A stretch of DNA of 64,000 nt from NCBI GenBank assembly GCA_017431515.1, contig JAFRKV010000040.1:124001-188000 (forward strand), read 5' to 3'. Source of the stretch: Lachnospiraceae bacterium (GTDB lineage Bacteria; Bacillota; Clostridia; Lachnospirales; Lachnospiraceae). The notes under the pieces were generated by a model, which saw only the letters and a list, made by a program, of their open reading frames with translations, was not told the origin of the DNA and did not search any database. Made by a program: the position numbers and the translations under genes. Shown piece by piece: positions 32,260-39,748 of the stretch (its first letter is position 1; every line of letters begins with the position of its first letter).

Positions 32260-33294
32260 TCAGATTGTCGAGAAATTGTACACCGTATTCGACCGGAACT
32301 TCTCTCCTTTTTTCAGGACAATCGACGGAAATTCCGGATGGTTGATGCTGTCCGGATAATGCTGCGTCTCCAGGCAGACTGCGCCGAAGGGCTGATAGTC
32401 AATGCCGCCTTTTCCTTTGTTGTGCAGTACGTAGTCATATACATAAAGCTGCAGGCCGGGTTCATCGGTAAAACAGGTCATCCGGATGCCGCTGGCAGGG
32501 GATTTCATGACTGCTGCTTCTCTGAATCCGCTTCCGCTCAGCACCAGACTGTGATCGTAAGTATTTCCTTTCATCTGGGGATGGATACCGTGGATATCGC
32601 GTCCGATGGGCTTTGCCTCGGTAAAGTCAAAGGGCGTGCCTGCGGTCTCACTGATCACGCCGGTGGGAATCTGGAAATCGTCAAAATCCGTCATGGAATC
32701 GGAATCGATCATCAGAAGCTGATCCAGGACTTCGCCGGAATCATGTCCGTTCAGATTAAAATAGGCATGGTTGGTGACATTTAAGATCGTATCCGCATCG
32801 GAAACTGCTTCATAAAGGATGGACAACTCATTGTCCTCGGACCAGTGGTAGGTAACGGTCAGCGTCAGTGCGCCAGGAAAGCCTTCCTCCATATCCGCGG
32901 AATGATAGGTGAGAATGAGGTCGTCTCCTTTGATCTTCCCGTCGAAAAGCCGGAGTCCGAAACCGGTGGGGCCTCCATGCAGAGAATTCGGACCGTTATT
33001 GATCGCAAGGGTGTAATCCGTTCCGTTCAGAGAGAAATGCCCTTTTGCAATCCGGTTTGCCACTCTCCCGCAGACTGCACCGAGCGCAGCGTCGTCGTTC
33101 AGATAGGCCTTCATATCCTCCAGACCCAGCACGACATCGGTCAGTGTGCCGTTCTGATCCGGCACGACAAGGCTGCGGATCCGCGCACCGAAATCCAGAA
33201 TCTCCACATAAGCGCCATTGGAATTTTCCATATGATAGAGGCTGACGGGACGTTCGTCGTCCATCACGCCAAACGGTTTTTTTGTGATCGCCAT
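32260..33294 (-). CDS. galM: aldose 1-epimerase
   Basis: A 344-residue mutarotase interconverting alpha and beta anomers of hexoses such as galactose and glucose. Family motifs are YVEILDFGARIRSLVVPD, VCGRVANRIAKG, NNGPNSLHGG, VTNHAYFNLNGH with the catalytic histidine, and AVCLETQHYPDS with the catalytic glutamate. The start at 33294 follows AAAAGGAGATC. It has its own promoter at 33330-33358. No galactose genes adjoin it; the nearest sugar enzymes are distant, so its sugar is not specified by context. Confidence 0.95.
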   Translation of the reverse strand: MAITKKPFGVMDDERPVSLYHMENSNGAYVEILDFGARIRSLVVPDQNGTLTDVVLGLEDMKAYLNDDAALGAVCGRVANRIAKGHFSLNGTDYTLAINNGPNSLHGGPTGFGLRLFDGKIKGDDLILTYHSADMEEGFPGALTLTVTYHWSEDNELSILYEAVSDADTILNVTNHAYFNLNGHDSGEVLDQLLMIDSDSMTDFDDFQIPTGVISETAGTPFDFTEAKPIGRDIHGIHPQMKGNTYDHSLVLSGSGFREAAVMKSPASGIRMTCFTDEPGLQLYVYDYVLHNKGKGGIDYQPFGAVCLETQHYPDSINHPEFPSIVLKKGEKFRSNTVYNFSTI

Positions 33295-33329
33295 AAGTTG
33301 ATCTCCTTTTCTGAAAGATTTCTCGACCT

Positions 33330-33358
33330 ATTATCCCACAAAGTGCCAAAACACGCAA
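33330..33358 (-). promoter_or_regulatory. promoter of galM
   Basis: On the minus strand TTGCGT (33353-33358) and GATAAT (33330-33335), with an extended TGG in front of the -10, are 17 bases apart. It overlaps the divergent ywlC promoter region. Confidence 0.6.
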
Positions 33359-33363
33359 GTTTG

Positions 33364-33392
33364 TTGCGGTGAAACGTGAAAATGTGTATGAT
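33364..33392 (+). promoter_or_regulatory. possible promoter of ywlC giving a leaderless mRNA
   Basis: TTGCGG (33364-33369) and TATGAT (33387-33392) are 17 bases apart. Transcription should begin seven or eight bases on, at the ATG of 33400. The -35 is poor (three of six). Confidence 0.4.
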
Positions 33393-33399
33393 TGGGATT

Positions 33400-34467
33400 A
33401 TGAAGACGGAGATAGTCAAGATCCATATCAAATCGGACGGCGTCGGGATCGAACAGCAGGATCAGATTCAAAAAGCCGGTCATATCCTGAAAGAGGGAGG
33501 ACTTGTCGCATTCCCTACCGAGACGGTCTACGGACTGGGAGGCAACGCGCTGCTGCCGGAGGCGTCCCAAAAAATCTATGCAGCCAAAGGGAGACCGTCG
33601 GATAATCCGCTGATCGTCCATATTGCGCGACACGAGGCGATGGAAGAGATCGCGTATCCTGTTCCGGAAAGCGCCTATCGGCTTGCGGAACGGTTCTGGC
33701 CCGGACCGCTTACGATAATCCTGAAAAAGAAGGATCTTGTCCCGCCGGAGACCACAGGGGGGCTTTCCACTGTTGCGATCCGTGAACCCTCCCACCCGGT
33801 GGCCCGGGCATTGATTCTGGCATCAGGCGGGTTTGTGGCTGCGCCCAGCGCCAATCTGTCCGGAAAACCCAGTCCCACCAATGCAACGCGCGTGATCGAA
33901 GACTTGTCCGGCAGGGTCGATATGATCCTCGATAACGGTTCTGTCGGCATCGGGTTGGAATCCACCATTGTGGATCTGACAGAAAAGATTCCCGTGATTT
34001 TGCGGCCCGGATTTCTGACCCTTGAGATGCTGCGTGAGGTTTTGCCGGATGTGACTCTGGATCCCGGCATCGCAGGCGCGGATACGGCTGCTCCGCCGAA
34101 AGCCCCGGGCATGAAATATCGCCATTATGCGCCGAAAGCGCCTCTGGTACTGGTGGAGGGACCGGCGCAGAAGGTGATCGCAAAGATTAATGCGCTGGCG
34201 GCAGAGGGCGAGGCAGACGGGAAAAAGGTGGGAATCCTTGCAACCGAAGAGACAGAACGCTATTATAGTAAAGGAACGGTTCTTTGCATCGGAAAAAGAG
34301 CGGACGAGGAGTCGGTTGCCCGCAATCTGTATGAATGTTTGCGCAGGTTTGACGAGCTTGGCGTGGACCGGATCTATTCCGAGGACTTTCCGGATCAAGG
34401 GCTGGGACAGGCGATCAGAAACCGGCTGACCAAAGCGGCCGGTCATCAGGTAATAGAGGTTTCATAG
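33400..34467 (+). CDS. ywlC: L-threonylcarbamoyladenylate synthase (Sua5/YwlC)
   Basis: A 355-residue two-domain Sua5 enzyme that makes threonylcarbamoyl-AMP for the t6A37 modification of ANN-decoding tRNAs. The YrdC domain shows GGLVAFPTETVYGLGGNAL, AKGRPSDNPLIVHI, RFWPGPLTIIL, APSANLSGKPSPTNA and VGLEST-like GIGLESTIVDL. A linker and the C-terminal Sua5 domain follow (GILATEETERYY, LGQAIRNRLTKAA). Several in-frame starts lie between 33376 and 33400 and none has a Shine-Dalgarno; 33400 is chosen as it fits family length and the promoter position. It heads a ywlC-phosphatase-upp group as in Bacillus. Confidence 0.93.
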   Translation: MKTEIVKIHIKSDGVGIEQQDQIQKAGHILKEGGLVAFPTETVYGLGGNALLPEASQKIYAAKGRPSDNPLIVHIARHEAMEEIAYPVPESAYRLAERFWPGPLTIILKKKDLVPPETTGGLSTVAIREPSHPVARALILASGGFVAAPSANLSGKPSPTNATRVIEDLSGRVDMILDNGSVGIGLESTIVDLTEKIPVILRPGFLTLEMLREVLPDVTLDPGIAGADTAAPPKAPGMKYRHYAPKAPLVLVEGPAQKVIAKINALAAEGEADGKKVGILATEETERYYSKGTVLCIGKRADEESVARNLYECLRRFDELGVDRIYSEDFPDQGLGQAIRNRLTKAAGHQVIEVS

Positions 34468-34472
34468 GCAAT

Positions 34473-34928
34473 ATGGCCGGTTATCAGCGATATATTTTTG
34501 TAGATGAAAACGGTACCTGCCGCGCACCTATGGCGGCAGAACTTTTGAAGGACTGTCTTCCGCATTATGCCGGGGAGATCATCGCAAGGGGTCTCGTGGT
34601 GTTGTTTTCGGAGCCTCTGAATCAAAAAGCGGATGCTGTCATGATCAGCAACGGCATTCATCTGGAAAATTACCATTCTAAAGCGCTTTCGCCGGAGGAC
34701 GTGGACGAAGATACCTTTGTCATCTGTTTTGAGGATGTCCAGAAAGAACGGATTCTGAAGGTGCTTCCCATGACTTTCCCGGAGGGACAGGTGCAGGTTT
34801 TGCACGAACTGATCGGAGATGAGCTGGAGATCATGAACCCTTACGGTGCACCTCTGACAGCGTACGGCCTGCTGTTTGAATCTTTGAATAAAGCAATCTA
34901 TAAACTGGCAAAACAGATGGAAGAGTAA
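34473..34928 (+). CDS. low-molecular-weight phosphatase homologue without catalytic residues
   Basis: A 151-residue protein of the LMW protein-tyrosine/arginine phosphatase fold, in the position of ywlE (arginine phosphatase) next to ywlC in Bacillus. The active loop should read V-C-x-G-N-T-C-R-S-P-M-A. Here it reads VDENGTCRAPMA, so the nucleophilic cysteine is Asp11. The general-acid aspartate of the family's D-P-F/Y-G is also changed: MNPYG, Asn122. Both essential residues are therefore gone, though Arg17 and the surrounding fold remain. It is probably a pseudophosphatase that binds phospho-targets or anions. It starts five bases after ywlC and lies 16 bases before upp. Confidence 0.85.
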   Translation: MAGYQRYIFVDENGTCRAPMAAELLKDCLPHYAGEIIARGLVVLFSEPLNQKADAVMISNGIHLENYHSKALSPEDVDEDTFVICFEDVQKERILKVLPMTFPEGQVQVLHELIGDELEIMNPYGAPLTAYGLLFESLNKAIYKLAKQMEE

Positions 34929-34944
34929 GTGAAGGAGGAGAGGG

Positions 34945-35574
34945 ATGTCAAAGGTACTTGTTATGGATCATCCGTTGATTCAGCACAAAATCGGGATTTT
35001 ACGCAGAACGGAAACGGGGACAAAGGATTTTCGGGCGCTGATCAGTGAGATCGCGATGTTGGAATGTTACGAAGCCACAAGAGATCTGAAATTATCAGAT
35101 GTGGAGATTGAGACGCCGATCTGCAGGGCGACGGTGAAGGAACTTTCCGGCAAGAAGCTGGCCATCGTGCCAATTTTACGCGCCGGTCTTGGCATGGTGG
35201 ACGGGATGCTGACGATGATACCGGCAGCAAAGGTCGGACATATCGGATTATATCGCGATCCGGAGACCTTAAAGCCGGTGGAGTATTACTGCAAGCTGCC
35301 GGATGACTGCAGTGAACGGGAAGTCTTTGTGGTGGATCCGATGCTGGCAACCGGCGGCTCCTGTATTGCGGCGATTCAGATGCTGAAGGATAAGGGCGTC
35401 GGACATATTCATCTGATGTGCATCATCGCAGCGCCTGAAGGGATTGAGGCGATGCAAAACGCCCATCCGGATGTGGACATCATCGTCGGCGCAAAGGATG
35501 AAAAGCTCAACGAACACGGTTATATTGTACCGGGACTCGGCGATGCGGGAGACCGGATCTTCGGTACTAAATAA
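34945..35574 (+). CDS. upp: uracil phosphoribosyltransferase
   Basis: A 209-residue enzyme that salvages uracil to UMP with PRPP. Family features are [16 protein letters not shown] at the start, [25 protein letters not shown], the PRPP motif [15 protein letters not shown], and [11 protein letters not shown] at the C-terminus. The start follows AAGGAGGAGAG. Downstream, 15 bases on, lies the dCMP deaminase, so two pyrimidine-nucleotide enzymes are linked with the ywlC pair. Confidence 0.97.
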   Translation: MSKVLVMDHPLIQHKIGILRRTETGTKDFRALISEIAMLECYEATRDLKLSDVEIETPICRATVKELSGKKLAIVPILRAGLGMVDGMLTMIPAAKVGHIGLYRDPETLKPVEYYCKLPDDCSEREVFVVDPMLATGGSCIAAIQMLKDKGVGHIHLMCIIAAPEGIEAMQNAHPDVDIIVGAKDEKLNEHGYIVPGLGDAGDRIFGTK

Positions 35575-35589
35575 AAGGAGGAAAGCAGC

Positions 35590-36075
35590 GTGTCAGACAA
35601 GCGAACAGACTATATCAGTTGGGATGAATACTTCATGGGCGTGGCGATGCTTTCCGGCATGCGAAGCAAGGACCCGAATACACAGGTGGGTGCCTGCATC
35701 GTCAGTGAAGATAATAAGATCTTGTCCATGGGCTACAACGGTTTCCCGAACGGGTGCTCTGATGACGAATTCCCATGGGCCCGGGTGGGAGATCCCCTGG
35801 ATAATAAATACCTCTATACGACACACAGTGAGCTGAATGCGATTCTGAACTTCCGCGGCGGGACATTGGAGGGCGCAAAGCTTTATGTATCGCTGTTTCC
35901 CTGCAATGAATGCGCGAAAGCCATTATCCAGAGCGGGATTCGCACGATCATCTATGATGATGACAAATATGAAAAAACCCCCAGCGTGATCGCGTCCAAG
36001 CGTATGCTGGACGCTGCCGGGGTTCGTTATTACCGGTATGAACATTCGGGAAGAAAGATCCGGATCGAGCTGTAA
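35590..36075 (+). CDS. deoxycytidylate (dCMP) deaminase, ComEB family
   Basis: A 161-residue zinc-dependent deaminase converting dCMP to dUMP for thymidylate synthesis. Zinc-ligand motifs are THSELNAIL (the H-x-E pair) and FPCNECAKAII (P-C-x2-C). The N-terminus SWDEYFMGVAMLSGMRSKDP and the segment GYNGFPNGCSDDEFPW are typical of dCMP deaminases. The start codon is GTG with AAAAGGAGG upstream. The last residues, RIEL, are encoded inside the hairpin shared with tyrS. Confidence 0.93.
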   Translation: MSDKRTDYISWDEYFMGVAMLSGMRSKDPNTQVGACIVSEDNKILSMGYNGFPNGCSDDEFPWARVGDPLDNKYLYTTHSELNAILNFRGGTLEGAKLYVSLFPCNECAKAIIQSGIRTIIYDDDKYEKTPSVIASKRMLDAAGVRYYRYEHSGRKIRIEL

Positions 36076-36093
36076 AGATTACAGCTCGATCTT
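36058..36093. terminator. bidirectional terminator embedded in two convergent coding ends
   Basis: GATCGAGCTGTAA and TTACAGCTCGATC form a 13-pair stem with a two-base gap, followed by TTTTT on the plus strand. The arms contain the last codons and stops of the dCMP deaminase and of tyrS, so both proteins end in I-E-L from the same palindrome. Confidence 0.85.
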
Positions 36094-37299
36094 TTTATAA
36101 TTCTTCTTTCCGCGCCGCACGATCATGCCGCCGGAGAAATCGTCTTTTCCAAAGGAAGCACGGATATCAGCGCATTTTTCATCGTTCACTGTAACGCCGC
36201 CCTGCTCCACTGCGCGCCGCGCCTCGTTTCTGGAAGCGGAAAGGCCGGATCTGGTCAGGATCGTCAGAATATCGATCCGGTCGTCCCTGAAATCCTCCTC
36301 CGTAAGACGGAAGGTGGGCATATTTTCAGTGCTGCCGGATCCGGAGAAGAGAGCGCGGGCACCTTCTTTGGCTTTCTTTGCCTCCTCCTCGCCATGGACG
36401 AGCTTGGTCAGTTCAAAAGCGAGGATTTCTTTCGCTTCGTTCAGCTTCGCATCTTTCCAATCCGCCATTTCATCGATCTGTTCCAACGGGAGGAATGTCA
36501 GCATGCGGATGCATTTCAGCACATCGGCATCCCCCACATTGCGCCAATACTGGTAAAAATCAAAGGGAGAAGTTTTGTTGGCGTCAAGCCACACAGCATT
36601 GCCGGCGGTCTTTCCCATCTTGTTGCCCTGCGCATCCGTCAGGAGCGTGATCGTCATCGCATGCGCGTCTTTGCCGAGCTTGCGGCGGATCAGCTCTGTC
36701 CCGCCAAGCATGTTGGACCACTGGTCGTCGCCGCCGAACTGCATATTGCAGTCATAATGCTGGAACAGATAATAGAAATCATAGGACTGCATGATCATAT
36801 AATTGAATTCAAAGAAGGAAAGGCCCTTTTCCATCCGCTGCTTATAGCATTCGGCACGCAGCATGTTGTTGACGGAAAAATGAGGTCCCACCTCCCGGAG
36901 CAGTTCGACATAATTCAGATTCAGCAGCCAGTCGGCGTTGTTGACCATCTGCGCTTTTCCCTCGCCGAATTCGATGAAACGCTCCATCTGGCGGCGGAAG
37001 CAGGCTGCATTATGATCGATGTCTTCGCGGGTCAGCATTTTCCGCATGTCGGTTCGACCGGAAGGATCGCCGATCATTGTTGTGCCGCCGCCGATTAACG
37101 CGATCGGCTTATTTCCCGCGTCCTGCAGGCGCTTCATCAGCGTCAGCGCCATGAAATGGCCTGCTGTCAGAGAGTCTGCGGTGCAGTCGAAACCGATATA
37201 AAAGGTGGCTTTCCCGGCGTTCACCATGTTTCGGATTTCTTCTTCGTTTGTGACCTGGGCGATCAGCCCTCTTTTGACAAGCTCTTCGTAAATTTCCAT
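36079..37299 (-). CDS. tyrS: tyrosyl-tRNA synthetase
   Basis: A 406-residue class I aminoacyl-tRNA synthetase charging tRNATyr. The N-terminal fold has IGFDCTADSLTAGHFM, the family's HIGH equivalent, PIALIGGGTTMIGDPSGR, FGGDDQWSNM, and GNKMGKTAGNAVW as the KMSKS equivalent. An S4 RNA-binding domain closes the C-terminus (SRNEARRAVEQGGVTVND). No T-box leader is visible in the 140 bases upstream, although many Firmicute tyrS genes have one. The C-terminal codons lie in the shared terminator. Confidence 0.97.
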   Translation of the reverse strand: MEIYEELVKRGLIAQVTNEEEIRNMVNAGKATFYIGFDCTADSLTAGHFMALTLMKRLQDAGNKPIALIGGGTTMIGDPSGRTDMRKMLTREDIDHNAACFRRQMERFIEFGEGKAQMVNNADWLLNLNYVELLREVGPHFSVNNMLRAECYKQRMEKGLSFFEFNYMIMQSYDFYYLFQHYDCNMQFGGDDQWSNMLGGTELIRRKLGKDAHAMTITLLTDAQGNKMGKTAGNAVWLDANKTSPFDFYQYWRNVGDADVLKCIRMLTFLPLEQIDEMADWKDAKLNEAKEILAFELTKLVHGEEEAKKAKEGARALFSGSGSTENMPTFRLTEEDFRDDRIDILTILTRSGLSASRNEARRAVEQGGVTVNDEKCADIRASFGKDDFSGGMIVRRGKKNYKKIEL

Positions 37300-37441
37300 T
37301 TTCTATTTGCCCTTTCTGATAGATCATCTGACCTTTTCTATGATAAAAGTGGCGGGAAAGGTTGTCAATGGAAAAGACAACGTGCTAAGATATATGAGTT
37401 AACTTGTGCTTTCAAAATGCAGGGCTCGATGGGGAGATGAG

Positions 37442-38008
37442 ATGTGGCTTGACATTGTGCTGATCGGAATCGGCCTTTCCATGGATGCTTTTGCGGTGGC
37501 GACCTGCAAAGGCCTTGGTATGCGAAGGATCCGATGGATGCAGGCGATCGTGATCGGTGTCTATTTCGGCGGATTTCAGGCGATGATGCCGGTGCTGGGA
37601 TGGCTGCTTGGCACCCGCTTCCGGGTTTATATCGAGAGTGCGGACCATTGGATCGCATTTGGCCTGCTGGCATTCATCGGCGGGAAAATGATTTTCGAGG
37701 CGGTCCGGAAAAAGGAAGAGGACACGGAAGAGAAATATGATCAACCGCTGAACCACAAGGAAATGTTCGTTCTTGCCATTGCGACCAGCATTGACGCGCT
37801 GGCGGTGGGGATTTCCTTTGCAGCCCTCGGGTCGCCGATCGTTCCGGCGGCTCCGGTGATCGGGGTGATTACCTTCGGTCTGTCTGTTGCGGGTGTCTGC
37901 ATCGGCAACCGGTTCGGCAGCCGCTTTGAAAAGAAGGCGGAGATTGCCGGCGGGGTGATTCTGATCCTGATCGGTGTGAAAGTGCTGATAGAACATATGG
38001 GAGCATAA
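37442..38008 (+). CDS. mntP: manganese efflux pump MntP-like
   Basis: A 188-residue protein with six membrane segments and two copies of the MntP repeat: GIGLSMDAFAVATCKGL and IATSIDALAVGISFA, each with the acidic residue after S-M/I-D. It exports Mn2+, protecting against manganese excess. GGGGAGATGAG precedes the ATG at 37442. A possible promoter (TTGTCA at 37362, 18 bases, TAAGAT at 37386) lies upstream. I looked for the yybP-ykoY manganese riboswitch often placed before mntP; the 140-base gap does not contain it. Confidence 0.92.
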   Translation: MWLDIVLIGIGLSMDAFAVATCKGLGMRRIRWMQAIVIGVYFGGFQAMMPVLGWLLGTRFRVYIESADHWIAFGLLAFIGGKMIFEAVRKKEEDTEEKYDQPLNHKEMFVLAIATSIDALAVGISFAALGSPIVPAAPVIGVITFGLSVAGVCIGNRFGSRFEKKAEIAGGVILILIGVKVLIEHMGA

Positions 38009-38044
38009 TATCGTTATATGATAGACGGATAGAGGAGGAATCTG

Positions 38045-39085
38045 ATGTCACCGGTTTTGACAGTCATTATTGCCATCATTACACTGATCGCAGGGTTTAT
38101 CCTGTTGATCAAGGGCGCGGACGCTTTTGTCAGCGGGAGTTCTGCAATCGCGAAAAAACTGCGTGTGCCCCCGATTGTGATCGGATTGACCGTTGTTGCC
38201 ATGGGGACGAGCTTTCCGGAGCTTGCTGTTTCTTTGACTGCTTCGATGTCCGGGAGCAATTCCCTTGCGGTCAGCAATGTGACAGGATCTAATCTGTTTA
38301 ACCTGCTTGTGGTGCTCGGGATGAGCGCCTTGTTTGCGCCGCTGGCGGTGGGGCGGAATACATTACGTTCGGATTTCCCGTTTTCCATTGTCTGCGCCTT
38401 TTTATTGGCGGTATTCGGCTATACCAGCAAGACGCCGAAAGACCCATCCAAAGGGGTCATTGGCATGGTGGGGAGGCTTGAGGGCGCGGTGCTTCTGGTT
38501 TTGTTTGTGTTGTTTTTGGTTTCGACGGTTGTCGTAGCCCTGAAAGCCCGAAAACAGGAAGAAAAAACCACAGAAGCGCAGGGGGAGACCGGAAAGGAGA
38601 TGCCTGTCTGGCGCTGTATCCTGTATATTGTGCTTGGCGCTGTGGCCATCAAATTCGGCGGCGATTTTGTGGTAGGCGATATTTTGACCCTTCCGAACGG
38701 GATCGAGGTGCAATACGGCGCGACGGCCATTGCCAGGATCGTGGGAATGTCGGAAACCTTGATCGGTCTTACAATTGTGGCAATGGGCACCAGCCTGCCG
38801 GAGCTTGTGACGTCCATTGTGGCTGCAAGAAAAAACGAAGTGGATATGGCGGTGGGCAATGTGATCGGGTCGAACATCTTCAATATTCTTCTGATTCTGG
38901 GCACAGCTGCGGCGATCAGCCCCATCGACTTTATCATGGAGAATCTGATCGACATAGCAGTCCTGATTGCAAGCAGCCTGCTGGTATGGATTTTTGCATG
39001 GACCAAGGGCAGGATCACACGGGCGGAAGGCTGCATCATGCTTTCGATTTATGCCGGATACATGGTGTATATCTGTCTGCGATAA
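38045..39085 (+). CDS. calcium/sodium antiporter, CaCA (YrbG-like) family
   Basis: A 346-residue membrane antiporter with about ten segments and two inverted alpha repeats. The first has GLTVVAMGTSFPELAVSL then SNVTGSNLFNLL. The second has GLTIVAMGTSLPELVTSI then GNVIGSNIFNIL. These are the ion-binding motifs of Na+/Ca2+ exchangers. It would export Ca2+ in exchange for Na+ or H+. The start has AGGAGGAATCTG. It lies 36 bases after mntP, forming a small cation-export pair. Confidence 0.93.
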   Translation: MSPVLTVIIAIITLIAGFILLIKGADAFVSGSSAIAKKLRVPPIVIGLTVVAMGTSFPELAVSLTASMSGSNSLAVSNVTGSNLFNLLVVLGMSALFAPLAVGRNTLRSDFPFSIVCAFLLAVFGYTSKTPKDPSKGVIGMVGRLEGAVLLVLFVLFLVSTVVVALKARKQEEKTTEAQGETGKEMPVWRCILYIVLGAVAIKFGGDFVVGDILTLPNGIEVQYGATAIARIVGMSETLIGLTIVAMGTSLPELVTSIVAARKNEVDMAVGNVIGSNIFNILLILGTAAAISPIDFIMENLIDIAVLIASSLLVWIFAWTKGRITRAEGCIMLSIYAGYMVYICLR

Positions 39086-39136
39086 AAGCGTGCGATGCAA
39101 ATGCGCAGTATATCTGACGGCTATCGGGGAGGAAAC

Positions 39137-39730
39137 ATGGACAAAGAGCGACTGAAAAAACAGCTGGCCTTTATTCTGGAAACGGACAAAGAAAAAAACA
39201 TCATCCGCCAAACCCATCTGACGGAGCACGGCCGAAGGGAAAATGACGCGGAGCATGCGTGGCACATGGCAATCATGACGTATCTGCTGAAGGAATACGC
39301 CAATGAGGAGATCGATCTGGCCAGAACCATGATGATGGTATTGATCCATGATATCGTCGAAATCGATGCCGGAGATACCTACGCCTATGATCCGGAGGCC
39401 AAAAAGACACAGGAACAGCGGGAGGCAGCCGCGGCAGACCGGATCTTTTCCCTGCTTCCCGAGGATCAGGGGGAGGAGCTTCTGGCATTGTTTCGGGAGT
39501 TTGAGGCAAATGAGACGCCGGAGGCGCGGTTCGCAAAGACCATGGATAATATGCAGCCGATGCTGCTCAATCACAGTAACGGCGGCAGCGACTGGAAAGA
39601 ACACGGGGTCGCGAGATCACAGGTGATGAAAAGGAATGAACGGACTGCTGCCGGATCCGAAGTCCTGTGGGAATACATGAAGGGACTGATCGACGGTCAT
39701 ACGGCAAACGGGGAGCTGAAGGACGAATAA
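39137..39730 (+). CDS. HD-domain 5'-deoxynucleotidase-like protein (YfbR type)
   Basis: A 197-residue HD hydrolase of the YfbR/HDDC2 group, which dephosphorylates deoxynucleoside monophosphates. Metal-binding residues appear in order: H within NDAEHAWHMAIM, HDIVEIDAGDTYAYD with the HD pair, and a late DNMQPMLLN aspartate. The start at 39137 follows GGGGAGG. The gene is close to the Nudix-ADH fusion, starting 18 bases downstream of this stop, so the two may share a nucleotide-cleaning role, which is inference. Confidence 0.85.
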   Translation: MDKERLKKQLAFILETDKEKNIIRQTHLTEHGRRENDAEHAWHMAIMTYLLKEYANEEIDLARTMMMVLIHDIVEIDAGDTYAYDPEAKKTQEQREAAAADRIFSLLPEDQGEELLALFREFEANETPEARFAKTMDNMQPMLLNHSNGGSDWKEHGVARSQVMKRNERTAAGSEVLWEYMKGLIDGHTANGELKDE

Positions 39731-39748
39731 AAAAGGACGGGGATGCGT

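Noticed and set aside
37300-37441. T-box before tyrS or Mn riboswitch before mntP
   Set aside because: I looked for the conserved T-box and yybP-ykoY cores in the shared gap; neither is present.
38402-39604. A 400-codon minus-strand frame opposite the antiporter and HD genes
   Set aside because: Antisense shadow of two genes with clear motifs; no start signal and no recognisable product.
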